Assembly (NCBI GenBank): GCA_030680835.1
Contig: JAUXUD010000062.1
Span: forward strand, 62,001 to 126,000
Direction: 5' to 3'
DNA: 64,000 nt
Origin: Bacteroidota bacterium
GTDB taxonomy: Bacteria > Bacteroidota > Bacteroidia > UKL13-3
The notes under the pieces are model-generated. The model had not been told where the DNA came from, searched no databases, and was given only the letters and a program-made list of their open reading frames with translations. The position numbers and the translations under genes were made by a program. This document shows, piece by piece, positions 1 through 8,615 of the stretch; within the stretch, counting starts at the first letter, position 1; every line of letters starts with the position of its first letter.

Positions 1-311
1 GATGGATCTGCGTTCTGAACAATTAAATAGCAGGCATATCGCGATAATTTTACACCGTCTTCCATTGGCCTTTGAGCACCCGACCCAATTGAAACCATCT
101 CGAGGAAGTCCTCGAAATGGTCTTCGACCCTATGGCCACTGTTTAAACAAGCTTCCTTTGCCTTGTCTATAACCGGTTTAAAGTGTCTGTATTCAGAGTA
201 TTCTAAAATCTTGCCAAGCAAACGTGCAGACCACCACTCATTGCCATTTTCGTCAACCTGCTTGATTTTTTCAAATTCAGTTTCATTGGGACCACCTAAT
301 TTTTTTCTCAT
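1..311 (-). CDS. dinD: DinD-like (DNA damage-inducible protein D) N-terminal part, cut by window edge
   Basis: Reading the minus strand from the ATG at 311 gives 103 uninterrupted codons that run off the window at base 1. The product begins MRKKLGGPNETEFEKIKQ and then shows NEWWSARLLGKILEYSEYR, a KVI-like segment with AKEACLNSGH, and SRYACYLIVQNADPS. This order (EWW-SAR-L, YSE, KAKEAC, DHF, GSGA, LSRYACYLI) is that of the BRO-N-like part of DinD proteins, whose exact role in DNA-damage responses is poorly defined. Only about a third of a usual DinD is visible. A possible minus-strand -7 element TATATTTG lies at 381-388. Identity is from recognised motifs; whether the gene is intact cannot be told. 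Confidence 0.72.
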   Translation of the reverse strand, partial: MRKKLGGPNETEFEKIKQVDENGNEWWSARLLGKILEYSEYRHFKPVIDKAKEACLNSGHRVEDHFEDFLEMVSIGSGAQRPMEDGVKLSRYACYLIVQNADP

Positions 312-510
312 GTTTAATTTATTAATTCTGGTCTATTCTCTTTTTTATTAACCTTATTATTACAACCTTATTCATATTATCAAATATACATAATAACTCA
401 ACTTATATTATTTTACAAAACTACTGTTATTATTCCCGGGGTTTCAAACTGCAAAAACCTTTTCCGCATCGAATGTTAAATGCTCGCTAAATTTTACACA
501 TCCTAACTGA

Positions 511-1042
511 TTGGTATGCATATGGGTATGTCTGCCTCTTCAAGACTCAGAGAGTTCCCTTTCACCGTCTGTTGAACCCGCTGCAGCCTTAACACTTTCA
601 GCATGGATTGCTCACGACCATAAAACTACAGGATGGCAGCCGGCAATTATAAAAAGACTTACCCTTGCTTCCGTTGTATTTCGGTTGCAGCTCACCAGGA
701 GGAGATTATTTTAAAGGTAAAATTGATGAAATCAGTATTTATAACCGTGCTTTAACTGCAGGTGAAATTTCCTTAATGTATAGCAGTGCAGCTCCGGTTG
801 AAAGCTTGAATAAGCCTGATAGCCGAATGGAGATTTATCCAAACCCCTTTTCAAATGAGATTACTATTTTAAATCATTCAAACAAAGCCATTCAAGCGGC
901 CGTTTTTGATCTCATGGGCAGTAAAATTTTTGAGCAAATCATTGAGCCCGATAATGCTAAACTTGATTTAACCATCATAAATGGCACTGGCGTTTTTCTA
1001 TTACAATTGAATCATTTCTTCTATAAAATAATCAAGCTATAG
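511..1042 (+). pseudogene. Remnant of a LamG-domain T9SS surface protein (frameshifted, internally deleted)
   Basis: Two adjacent reading frames hold pieces of one protein. Frame one (to about 660) has LSPSVEPAAALTLSAWI and KTTGWQPAIIK, the start of a LamG/concanavalin-like fold. After about 665 the next frame has GKIDEISIYNRALTAGEI, the end of the same fold, followed by a T9SS type A sorting domain with MEIYPNPFSNEITI and a final FYKIIKL. Only about 60 residues separate the two LamG ends, where 130 or more are expected, so there is both a frameshift and an internal deletion. No signal peptide or start remains. A strong hairpin terminator follows at 1144-1178. Confidence 0.72.
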
Positions 1043-1143
1043 TTCCTTATAAGCGATAATAGTTAATTATTCAAAGTCAGAAACAATACGGAGAAACAGT
1101 GCGGAAAATTCTCAGAATGGTTCAAGGACAATAATATGCAACA

Positions 1144-1178
1144 AAAAAACCAAACGATGCATCAAAGTTTGGTTTTTT
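1144..1178. terminator. Intrinsic terminator hairpin
   Basis: Perfect 12-bp inverted repeat AAAAAACCAAAC (1144-1155) and GTTTGGTTTTTT (1167-1178) with an 11-nt loop. A/T tracts on both outer sides suit termination in either direction. It lies 100 bp after the broken LamG gene and probably terminated it. Confidence 0.7.
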
Positions 1179-1396
1179 GTTGGGTAAAGGATATGCTGGA
1201 GTTCCAGTAGTTTGTTTCTGTATTTATAAATACCCCCTTTTGGGGGTCAGTGCGTTTGCCATTTATTAATAGATTGTAAACATTGTTAAATACCGATTAT
1301 TTCTATATGTCCAATTAATAAACGTGTATGTGTTTTTATTAAACGTGTACTATTTTTAATAAATGCATGTTTATAAGTGTTCCATAAAATTCCGAT
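1179..1396. other. Intergenic stretch with small hairpin and spaced direct repeats
   Basis: No gene is visible. There is a short GC hairpin ACCCCC-TTTT-GGGGGT at 1232-1247 and three imperfect copies of a TTAATAAACGTGTA-like word at about 21-24 bp spacing between 1315 and 1372. The words might be operator-like or simply low-complexity; nothing here decides. Confidence 0.35.
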
Positions 1397-1431
1397 AAAC
1401 GAGACTGCCTCCCATTGAACCAGTCTCGTTT
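1397..1431 (-). terminator. Hairpin downstream of the S74/T9SS remnant
   Basis: Inverted repeat AAACGAGACTG (1397-1407) and CAGTCTCGTTT (1421-1431), an 11-bp perfect stem, begins 18 bp beyond the minus-strand stop at 1449. The T-run after the stem on the minus strand is weak, so a terminator role is likely but not certain. Confidence 0.55.
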
Positions 1432-1448
1432 AAACTGTATTTTTTAAA

Positions 1449-2126
1449 TTAATTTTTTACAATAATCATCGTTTTGGTTTCAACCAATTGCTCATCGGCA
1501 AGCAGGGAATAATGATAAGTACCACTTACTAAATTCTTGCAGTCGAGTTCCAGTTGTCCAAAACCGGTTTTATTGAGCGGAAATGCTTGCACAAGTTTGC
1601 CATTATTGTCAATTACTTTAATAAATGCCGACTTCACAGTTTCGGGTAAGTAGTAATCAATAAAAGTTACATCGTTTAAAGGATTGGGAATATTTTGGAA
1701 CAGTTCGGCAGTTTTGCTAATCTCTGCTTTTACTTTTGGATCAGTTCCACTTATAGAACCGCTGGTTTTGTTTATTACAGGTGTAGTAGCATCTAATTTT
1801 GCTTTGAGTTCTTCTATTTGTTTTTGCTGCTCTTTAATGGCTTGAGTTAAAACAGGAATCAACATATCATAGTTTACTGAATAAAACCCTTCTTCATCTT
1901 TTTTAGTGGCTTCAGGTATTACTTGCTCCAATTCTTGTGCAATAAATCCATATTTATATCCTTCACTAAATTTCAAATCTGTAAATTCTTCTTTTCTGAA
2001 TTCATATTTTACGGGACGCATATTAATTAAAAGTGTAAGTGCATCTGAAACATTGATAATATTTTTCTTGTACCTTTTATCAGAATTAATCCAATTTCCA
2101 ACAGCCCTTGCTTCGCTGGGGAACCA
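1449..2126 (-). pseudogene. C-terminal remnant of an endosialidase-chaperone (S74) T9SS surface protein
   Basis: The open frame runs from a TGA at 2127-2129 to the stop at 1449. Its start carries NWINSDKRYKKNIINVSDAL and LINMRPVKYEF, then YGFIAQELEQVIPEA, YSVNYDMLIPVLTQAI and a coiled EQQKQIEELKAKL. This is the intramolecular chaperone of endosialidase/peptidase S74 type, which trimerises and trims stalk-like surface proteins. A T9SS type A domain (NIPNPLNDVTFIDYYLP, final TMIIVKN) follows. The stalk and signal peptide that should precede it are missing. An internal ATG at 2021 exists, but starting there would cut the S74 domain, so this is read as a truncated gene. Confidence 0.7.
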
Positions 2127-2285
2127 TCAGGAATAAATCAGGCAACTCATAAAAGTGTAATCCAGATTGTTTATCGTGCATATGGGAATGCAGATAATAT
2201 ATTAATTGGGATGAGTAAAAGTTATAATAATCATTAAAAGGTTCAATACATTAAGTGGAATCAAAAGCAAATCATTATGAATTAT

Positions 2286-3026
2286 TTATTCTTTAAACCA
2301 CTGGTTAAACTCTTCCTTTTTCCGCACCGCTACCGGCAGTTCCGTTCCATCGTACAATGTAAGTTGCAGGCTTCTTCCTTTGCCTATGCGTTTGATATAA
2401 TGTTTGTTTACAATATAAGATTTGTGGCAACGATTAAATAAATTTTGGGGTAGCACATCCTCATACACGCCGATGGGTTTGCTTGAAATCGTCTTTTTAT
2501 TCTCATGGTAAATTTCAGTATAGGTTCCATCAGCTTTGAGATAGGTAATATTATTAATTGTTATTTTTTCGAGTGCCTGCTGATTGTTTATGATCAGGTA
2601 CTCATCCAGGTTAAATTGCTTGCGGCTGATGAGGTCATTTAATACGGGATTATTCTCTGTAATGTGTATGCTTACTTTTTTTATGGCTTCAATAAACTCT
2701 TTTGGAATAATGGGCTTCAATAAATAGTCTACTGCCGCAAACCGGATGGCTTTAATGGCATGCTCTGAATATCCGGTGATGAAAATAAGTTTATACTTTT
2801 TATAGTCAATGGCGCTCAGCAAGTCAAATACCTGCCCATCGGCAAGCTCTATATCGAGGAACAATATATCTGCCTGCCCGTGTTGTAAAAACGATGCAGT
2901 CTCGAGTATGCTTCCTGATGAACCAACAACCTCAATCTCCTTTTTAAAATGAACATCCAGAAGCTCCATCAGGGAGTCCCTGTTGTGCTTTTCATCTTCA
3001 ACAATAAATGCTTTTAATTTAACCAT
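2286..3026 (-). CDS. LytTR-family response regulator
   Basis: 246 residues. The N-terminal receiver domain (about 1-125) has the acidic pair E10-D11, the phospho-acceptor D58 in ILFLDIEL, T/S at FITGYS and K in LLKPI. Residues about 140-244 are a LytTR DNA-binding domain (ITYLKADGTYTEI, FNRCHKSYIVNKHYI, LPVAVRKK). Such proteins bind short direct repeats as dimers after phosphorylation. The ATG at 3026 lies 3 bp after the stop of the sensor kinase gene, so the two are translated from one transcript and almost surely form a cognate pair. Target genes are unknown. Confidence 0.93.
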   Translation of the reverse strand: MVKLKAFIVEDEKHNRDSLMELLDVHFKKEIEVVGSSGSILETASFLQHGQADILFLDIELADGQVFDLLSAIDYKKYKLIFITGYSEHAIKAIRFAAVDYLLKPIIPKEFIEAIKKVSIHITENNPVLNDLISRKQFNLDEYLIINNQQALEKITINNITYLKADGTYTEIYHENKKTISSKPIGVYEDVLPQNLFNRCHKSYIVNKHYIKRIGKGRSLQLTLYDGTELPVAVRKKEEFNQWFKE

Positions 3027-3029
3027 GCC

Positions 3030-5921
3030 TTAATCTTTTACTATCGGGATTTCAACAGTTACTGTTGTTCCCTTGCCTGAATTTTGAGTTGCGGAATTTA
3101 CGCTAAAATACCCTTTTTTACCCATGCTCCTGTATAATAATTCAACCCGTTCCCTGGTAATTCCCATACCCGTGTTTTTTGCCTGAATTTTCTTTGGATC
3201 AAACCCACAGCCATTATCCTGTATTGTATACTTTAACATAACTTCATTAAGTTTTTCAATGGTTATTTTTATATGACCTTTATAGGAAATTCCCTTAAAT
3301 GCATGCTTAATGGCATTTTCCAACAGGGGTTGTATAATCAGTGGCGGTACATAAATTGCCAACAAATCCTCATCATTTATTTTCACATCCCATTCACAGT
3401 CGAATTTTTCGGCAAATCTCATTTTTTCTATGTCAAGATATTTAATTGTATAATCAATTTCATTAAGAAGTTGAATAAATTCCTTACCCGAGTAGTCAAT
3501 ACTTTTTCGCATCACCACAGCCAGGGTGCCTATATAATCTTCTGCATTATTCAGCTCCTTTAAATGAATGAGCCTTTGAATATTGCTTAATGCATTGAAC
3601 ACAAAATGCGGATTCATTTGTGCGCGTAAAATTCTAAGTTTAAATAAGGTCAGGTTTTTACTCATGGTAATTTTTTCTTTCATGAGTTGATAATAATATG
3701 CAGGGATTACGATGACCAATATTATGATTAATATAAAAAACCAGGTTTGTTTGAACCAGGGTGTGCGAATATTAAAGAGCAGGGACGATATACTGCCTGC
3801 ATTACCATGCGAATTAATGGGTGTAATCTCAAAGGTATAGTTGCCCGATTTCAAACCCAGCAATGGCACCTCCAATGTATTGGTTTCAATCCATTCCCTG
3901 CTCAGTTCCTTTACCCGGTATCTGAATAAATAAGTTACCCCGGTATTAATAAATGAGGAGGCATAACTGATGATGAGGTTATTTTGATCGTAAGGCAGGT
4001 CAAGAGCTGTTTTATCATATATCGTTGAATTCACCTTAATCTGTGTAATCAGTGCTTTGCCGGTTTCGTCAGAGGGTTTTGGAAACTCAACAAAACGGAA
4101 CAACCCATTTGGGGTTGCGATAACAACACTGTTCTTCCAGAATGCAATACTGTTAATTGTTTTATCGGGCAACCCTTCGGGCAAAGAGTAATTTAATACC
4201 GAAAAAAGAGGTTTGTTACGAACATATTTAATGCAGATTACCGAAATCCCGTTGATATTGGCAACCCAGATATTTCCATTTTCTGCAATCCTGATTTCAA
4301 GACATGCATCCGAGAGCAGTTTCAAACTATTGGAATTTGTTTCACTAAACCGGACAATTCTTCCTCCTGCTTCACAATAAAACAATCCACTTTGAGCCGT
4401 TGCAACCCACATATTTCCCTGCCTGTCTTTTTTTATATCAACAATGCGGCTTTGATCCAATTGCACATTCAGGGGTAAAGGAGATGCTGTAAATATATTC
4501 CCGTTTTGTACGCTTTTATGAATCCCGTTGATTCCACCTATCCATATTTCATTTTTACCGGCTCTGCATATAGCTGTTGTTCTTTTTGCAATCAGTGTGA
4601 TTAAAGTATCGCGCTTGTTAAATTTGTATATAAAAGCCCCGGATGCCGTACCTATTAATGCCTCGTCATTTCCTCCGCTCTCAATGTCCTTTATTGCCGA
4701 TATGGGTAGCTTCACTGGATTTTTAAAATTTTCATCTAACCGGAACAAGCCCCCGTCAGCTCCCACCAATTGTTTGCTGCCCACGGGCAAATAGCCCATA
4801 ATTCTTTTTATATCCGGGGCATTGAATAATTCGCTGCATTTTCCCGTTGCATCGGTAACCAGCATACCGTTTCCCTCTGTTTTTAAATACAAGCGGTCAT
4901 TTACCGGCACAATACCCAAAATACCATTTGCCTTTTGTTCCGGCAGGTTAATCTTAATGGGTGCATATTTTCTGATGAAATAAATTCCGTTATCAGAACT
5001 TCCAAGCCATTTATTTCCTTTTCTGTCTATAAACACCCTGTTTATCAAAAAGGGCAGACTCTGAATTTCCAATAATTGGGTGAATGCCTGATTGTATACA
5101 GCATACATACTGTCACCTGCCAATACATGACTATGGGCCTGGTTAAATAAAAAGCGGTATGCTGGGTCCGTTTTAATGCTATCCAGTTCTCCGCTTAAAG
5201 GGTCTATTCTCCAAACCTGTTGCGTTTCTGTTTTGAGCGCCCATACATATTTGCCGGGTGCCGTTGTATAATGCATGCTGAGGTATCCGGATAAAGGAAG
5301 TTGGACTGCTTTTGACCAATCTTTATGCTTCCATTGTTGTAATCCCAATGCCGATATTTTTGCGTAAGATTTATTTTTGATATATAAAATATGCTGGAAA
5401 ACAGCTCCTCCCAAAGCGTCATTATATTTAAATTCTATATCCGAAATTTCCTTGCCCACAAATAACTTTTTACCCTTCTCCTCTATTAAAAATGCAACTG
5501 AATTATTATGCTGAACTATTATTATCATACACATGCCAGGTGGCTTGTACTGCTTTACCCGCTTTAAAAAAGTATCATTCCCGGCATTATATATTTTCCC
5601 GTCAAAGTAATAAGAGGGTTCGGAGCTAAACCCATTGAACCAAATGCGACCGGTACGGTCTTCATATAATCCCAATACCTCATTGTCAGGTAAACCGTTA
5701 CGGGTAGTAAAATTTACAAATTGCACGCCATCATAGCGACTCACGCCCTGATCTGTGCTGATCCATATAAATCCATACCTGTCCTCGATAATATTATACA
5801 CTTTATTGGAAGCCAAACCCTGGTTAACATTATAATTTTTATAATGTGGATATTGAGCTATAAGCTTTCCTGGAGCTATAAAAACTAAAAGGGAAAGCCA
5901 GTATAAAATCTCGTTTCTCAA
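3030..5921 (-). CDS. Beta-propeller sensor histidine kinase (LytS/YehU-type kinase core)
   Basis: 963 residues with a TTG start that gives a sensible signal peptide (MRNEILYWLSLLVFIAPGKL). A periplasmic region of about 620 residues is made of two-component-regulator propeller repeats (NIIEDRYGFIWISTDQG, EDRTGRIWFNG, KKDRQGNMWVAT). A Y_Y_Y domain (about 655-715, SREWIETN, LKSGNYTFEI) leads to one membrane helix near 722-745. The kinase core has AQMNPHFVFNAL with the phospho-His at 772, the N-box PLLENAIKHAF and the G-box DNGCGF. This architecture fits extracytoplasmic ligand sensing. Cognate regulator is the LytTR protein immediately downstream. The ligand is not deducible. Confidence 0.92.
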   Translation of the reverse strand: MRNEILYWLSLLVFIAPGKLIAQYPHYKNYNVNQGLASNKVYNIIEDRYGFIWISTDQGVSRYDGVQFVNFTTRNGLPDNEVLGLYEDRTGRIWFNGFSSEPSYYFDGKIYNAGNDTFLKRVKQYKPPGMCMIIIVQHNNSVAFLIEEKGKKLFVGKEISDIEFKYNDALGGAVFQHILYIKNKSYAKISALGLQQWKHKDWSKAVQLPLSGYLSMHYTTAPGKYVWALKTETQQVWRIDPLSGELDSIKTDPAYRFLFNQAHSHVLAGDSMYAVYNQAFTQLLEIQSLPFLINRVFIDRKGNKWLGSSDNGIYFIRKYAPIKINLPEQKANGILGIVPVNDRLYLKTEGNGMLVTDATGKCSELFNAPDIKRIMGYLPVGSKQLVGADGGLFRLDENFKNPVKLPISAIKDIESGGNDEALIGTASGAFIYKFNKRDTLITLIAKRTTAICRAGKNEIWIGGINGIHKSVQNGNIFTASPLPLNVQLDQSRIVDIKKDRQGNMWVATAQSGLFYCEAGGRIVRFSETNSNSLKLLSDACLEIRIAENGNIWVANINGISVICIKYVRNKPLFSVLNYSLPEGLPDKTINSIAFWKNSVVIATPNGLFRFVEFPKPSDETGKALITQIKVNSTIYDKTALDLPYDQNNLIISYASSFINTGVTYLFRYRVKELSREWIETNTLEVPLLGLKSGNYTFEITPINSHGNAGSISSLLFNIRTPWFKQTWFFILIIILVIVIPAYYYQLMKEKITMSKNLTLFKLRILRAQMNPHFVFNALSNIQRLIHLKELNNAEDYIGTLAVVMRKSIDYSGKEFIQLLNEIDYTIKYLDIEKMRFAEKFDCEWDVKINDEDLLAIYVPPLIIQPLLENAIKHAFKGISYKGHIKITIEKLNEVMLKYTIQDNGCGFDPKKIQAKNTGMGITRERVELLYRSMGKKGYFSVNSATQNSGKGTTVTVEIPIVKD

Positions 5922-5971
5922 AACATTTTTGGTTTTAAACGAAAGTATGTTAAAACGAATAATAAAAATAA

Positions 5972-5979
5972 TACGTTTG
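5972..5979 (+). promoter_or_regulatory. Possible Bacteroidota -7 element for the LOG gene
   Basis: TACGTTTG matches the Bacteroidota TAnnTTTG -7 consensus and sits 9 bp before the ATG at 5989. This implies a leader of only a few bases. No clear -33 TTTG is present at the expected distance, so support is partial. Confidence 0.35.
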
Positions 5980-5988
5980 TAGAAAAAT

Positions 5989-6570
5989 ATGAAACATGTA
6001 ACTGTATTTTGCGGCTCAAGTATTGGTACCGAAAGTGTTTATAAAGAACAAGCATACATACTTGGGCAACTTTTAGCCGAGGCAAAAATAGGTTTGATTT
6101 ATGGGGGTGCCCGTATTGGGTTGATGGGTGCTGTTGCCGATGGGGTATTAAATAAAAAAGGACGTGCTATTGGGGTTATCCCCAAATTTTTAAAGAATAA
6201 GGAAGTAGCACATCATGGATTAACCGAACTTATTTTGGTTGATACCATGCATGAACGAAAATCCAGAATGAACGAGTTAAGCGATGGAATCATTGCACTT
6301 CCCGGTGGATTTGGCACCCTGGAAGAATTATTCGAAATGCTTACCTGGTCGCAACTCGGACTCCATAAAAAACCCATTGCCCTTTTAAATATTGATGGCT
6401 ACTATAACCCCCTGATTGAACTGATACATACAATGGTTTTAAAAGGTTTTCTGAAAGTAGTAAATCAGCAAATGCTTTTGATTTGTAATGAGATTGATGA
6501 AATACTTCCTAAAATGAATGCATACATTGCTCCTGATGTTGGAAAATGGATGCGTGATGAAACCATATAG
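5989..6570 (+). CDS. LOG-family nucleoside 5'-monophosphate phosphoribohydrolase
   Basis: 193 residues, the normal size for the family. The N-terminus TVFCGSSIGTESVYKE and the nucleotide-binding LIYGGARIGLMGAVADG are followed by HERKSRMNELSDGIIALP and the signature PGGFGTLEELFEMLTW. LOG enzymes cleave the ribose phosphate from (cytokinin-like or plain) nucleoside monophosphates; in bacteria without cytokinins they are thought to act on AMP-like purine nucleotides. Transcribed divergently from the sensor kinase with 67 bp between. Substrate in this organism is inferred only. Confidence 0.93.
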   Translation: MKHVTVFCGSSIGTESVYKEQAYILGQLLAEAKIGLIYGGARIGLMGAVADGVLNKKGRAIGVIPKFLKNKEVAHHGLTELILVDTMHERKSRMNELSDGIIALPGGFGTLEELFEMLTWSQLGLHKKPIALLNIDGYYNPLIELIHTMVLKGFLKVVNQQMLLICNEIDEILPKMNAYIAPDVGKWMRDETI

Positions 6571-6617
6571 GACCCAATATATAATTTTGAATGGAAGTTA
6601 TTTCTCATTTACACATT

Positions 6618-6720
6618 TTCTGCGTAAATCTGCGTATTAATTTGCGTTAATCTGCGTGAACCTTTTCCTTTCGGTTTCTCGCAGATTTACGCAGATGGCA
6701 ACGCAGATTTACGCAGATTT
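6618..6720. repeat. Inverted/direct repeat cluster of the CGCAGATTTACGCAGAT word
   Basis: TTCTGCGTAAATCTGCG at 6618-6634 is the reverse complement of CGCAGATTTACGCAGA at 6680-6695, which recurs at 6702-6717. A degenerate piece lies at 6643-6657. The set can fold into a long hairpin between the LOG and DinB-like genes. It has the look of a dispersed intergenic repeat rather than a simple terminator. Confidence 0.7.
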
Positions 6721-6737
6721 ATTAATTTAAAATTTGT

Positions 6738-7253
6738 ATGCAAAGAACGAAATGGGTTGACCGCATATTTACTTTTGATTTGCCTCCCGGTTGGATTCCC
6801 GATGTGTTGGAGCGATTAAGAGGCACTGTGCCCCGACTGAATGCTATAACAATAAATCTTTCGGATGCAGTAGCAAGCTTTAAACCACAAAATAAATGGA
6901 GCATCCGCGAACATATTGGTCACCTGCTCGATTTGGAAGATTTACATTCAGGTAGAATTGACGATTTTATAAGCCGTAAAGAAATATTACGTGCCGCAGA
7001 CATGAGTAATGCAAAAACATATCAGTCCAATCATAACGAAAAAACATGTGCGGAATTAATTGAAGCCTTTGCTCAAAAGCGGAATCATTTAATTTCCTGT
7101 TTTGTAAATCTTGATGATGAAACCCAACTCATAAAATCGCTTCATCCCCGGCTGCAGGTTCCCGTTCGCCCCATCGATATTGCCTATTTTACAGCAGAAC
7201 ACGATGACCATCATTTGGCAGATATCCGGGAAATTCTTGAATTAAAATGTTGA
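6738..7253 (+). CDS. DinB-like four-helix-bundle protein
   Basis: 171 residues. The helix NKWSIREHIGHLLDLEDLH, the central RKEILRAADMSNAKTY and the C-terminal DIAYFTAEHDDHHLADIREI give the spaced histidines of the DinB/YfiT metal-binding superfamily (one His in the first helix region, a His pair near the C-terminus). Members include bacillithiol- and mycothiol-dependent transferases, but this subgroup of DinB_2 proteins mostly has no known reaction. Start chosen at the ATG after the repeat cluster; it leaves a full-length domain. Confidence 0.85.
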   Translation: MQRTKWVDRIFTFDLPPGWIPDVLERLRGTVPRLNAITINLSDAVASFKPQNKWSIREHIGHLLDLEDLHSGRIDDFISRKEILRAADMSNAKTYQSNHNEKTCAELIEAFAQKRNHLISCFVNLDDETQLIKSLHPRLQVPVRPIDIAYFTAEHDDHHLADIREILELKC

Positions 7254-7306
7254 ACCGGTGTTTAACCAACCAAAATATTTGTTGCTCAATTGAATATTTC
7301 CATGCC

Positions 7307-7466
7307 ATCCCTGACGGGATTTCATAATTCATGTATATGCATCATTTCTACCCATATCAATCCCTTACGGGGATAAAAACATCTGCCGGAAATTCCATTT
7401 CCCATAGGGAAACAATATCGGTAGAACAACCGATAATAATTTTATTTTTACGTCCCGTCAGGGACG
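7307..7466. repeat. Cluster of short REP-like palindromes
   Basis: Three short palindromes lie in the gap between convergent genes: ATCCCTGACGGGAT (7307-7320), ATCCCTTACGGGGAT (7360-7374) and CGTCCCGTCAGGGACG (7451-7466). The first and third share the TCCCTGACGGG core in opposite orientation. They resemble REP-type intergenic elements common in Bacteroidota. No RAYT transposase is in this window. Confidence 0.6.
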
Positions 7467-7481
7467 AAATAAAAACGACAG

Positions 7482-8519
7482 CTAAGGTTTGATGATAAAT
7501 CTAAAAGATAGGTTATCCTTAATTTTCAATAAATACAAACCCGGTAATAAACCGCTCGTGTTTAATTGAACTAAATCTTTATTTCCTTCATTCATTTTAT
7601 ATTCTTTCACCGCCTTCCCCTGGTAATCATAAATAATCACATTTTCAATAATCGCATTAGAATTAGAATTTTCAATATATAAATAATCAATCACCGGATT
7701 TGGATAGATTTTATATCCATCTATATCTTGTTGTCCCGATAAACCCGTATTGCAATCGCCTACCTGAATTTGTCTGACAATGTTTCTTACAAAACCTGAA
7801 GGATTTGTTAGTGTATAAGTTATGGTATAGAGGCCTTTCTTACTTGAATCCAGATTACTGGTTTTAGTAACCACAAGACTGTTTAACGGCCAATAATTAT
7901 CGTAATAAAAATATCCGGGATCAATAAATGAAGTATTTACTTCAATACAAATAAAAGGTGGGCCAAGCAATTGAATTGCAAGTGTTATTGTATCCACTAC
8001 ATTTATGGTTAAGAGCAGATTTAAATTTCCACAAGCCGAATCTGCCATCACAAATCCGAGGGGATAACTTCCCAGTTGTGAGCTGTCAACGGTTCCCGAA
8101 TTTTGTGTGATATTTAGTCCAAATAGAACACTTAAATAAGCTTTTGCTTTAGTGATGGTGTCGGTCTGGAAAAGTAGTGGCACACAGACTGAATAATAAA
8201 TGGTATCATTTACAATTGGGGCTACCACAATATTTCGTCTGACACATTTAGTAACTGCGCCAGAAGTAATACAGTAAACCACTGAATACCTTCCCGGCAC
8301 AGCAGTATCTATATTATTCATAACTATTACCATATTACTAATATCATTATTCATACTGTCTTTAGCAATATAACCGGGTTCATAATACTTTGTATTAACC
8401 GGTTGTGTAATCAGGCAAGGTCCTATTAATACTATAGTTGGAAGGCCTTGAGCGTATGTTATATTATGGGTTAAAAAGAAAATAACGCAAATGAGAAATA
8501 TATAGTTTAAATTTTTCAT
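7482..8519 (-). CDS. T9SS-secreted protein with two DUF5011-like (Ig-fold) domains
   Basis: 345 residues. Signal peptide MKNLNYIFLICVIFFLTHNITYAQ. Two copies of an Ig-like module of DUF5011 type: TIVLIGPCLITQPVNTKYYE with PGYIAKDSMNNDI and GRYSVVYCI (about 28-95), and IQLLGPPFICIEVNTSFIDP with GLYTITYTLTN (about 183-253). A T9SS type A sorting domain closes the protein (YKIYPNPVIDYLYI, LLPGLYLLKI, FIIKP). It is therefore exported and attached to, or released from, the cell surface. Last gene of the minus-strand sigma-factor cluster, 96 bp after the lipoprotein gene; it may have its own promoter. Ligand unknown. Confidence 0.82.
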   Translation of the reverse strand: MKNLNYIFLICVIFFLTHNITYAQGLPTIVLIGPCLITQPVNTKYYEPGYIAKDSMNNDISNMVIVMNNIDTAVPGRYSVVYCITSGAVTKCVRRNIVVAPIVNDTIYYSVCVPLLFQTDTITKAKAYLSVLFGLNITQNSGTVDSSQLGSYPLGFVMADSACGNLNLLLTINVVDTITLAIQLLGPPFICIEVNTSFIDPGYFYYDNYWPLNSLVVTKTSNLDSSKKGLYTITYTLTNPSGFVRNIVRQIQVGDCNTGLSGQQDIDGYKIYPNPVIDYLYIENSNSNAIIENVIIYDYQGKAVKEYKMNEGNKDLVQLNTSGLLPGLYLLKIKDNLSFRFIIKP

Positions 8520-8615
8520 AATTCGTTTTTGTAAACCAATAGGGTCAACACGAAGTTAAACGGATCAAAACTTAAAATTTACTTTCTTTTTATATTCAGC
8601 TTCCCATGGGTCTAC

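Noticed and set aside
511..714. Independent small gene starting at 511
   Set aside because: Its sequence is the N-terminal part of the same LamG domain that continues in another frame, so it belongs to the pseudogene.
7300..7470. Possible CRISPR array
   Set aside because: The three short palindromes differ from each other, are irregularly spaced and have no cas genes; they fit REP-like elements better.
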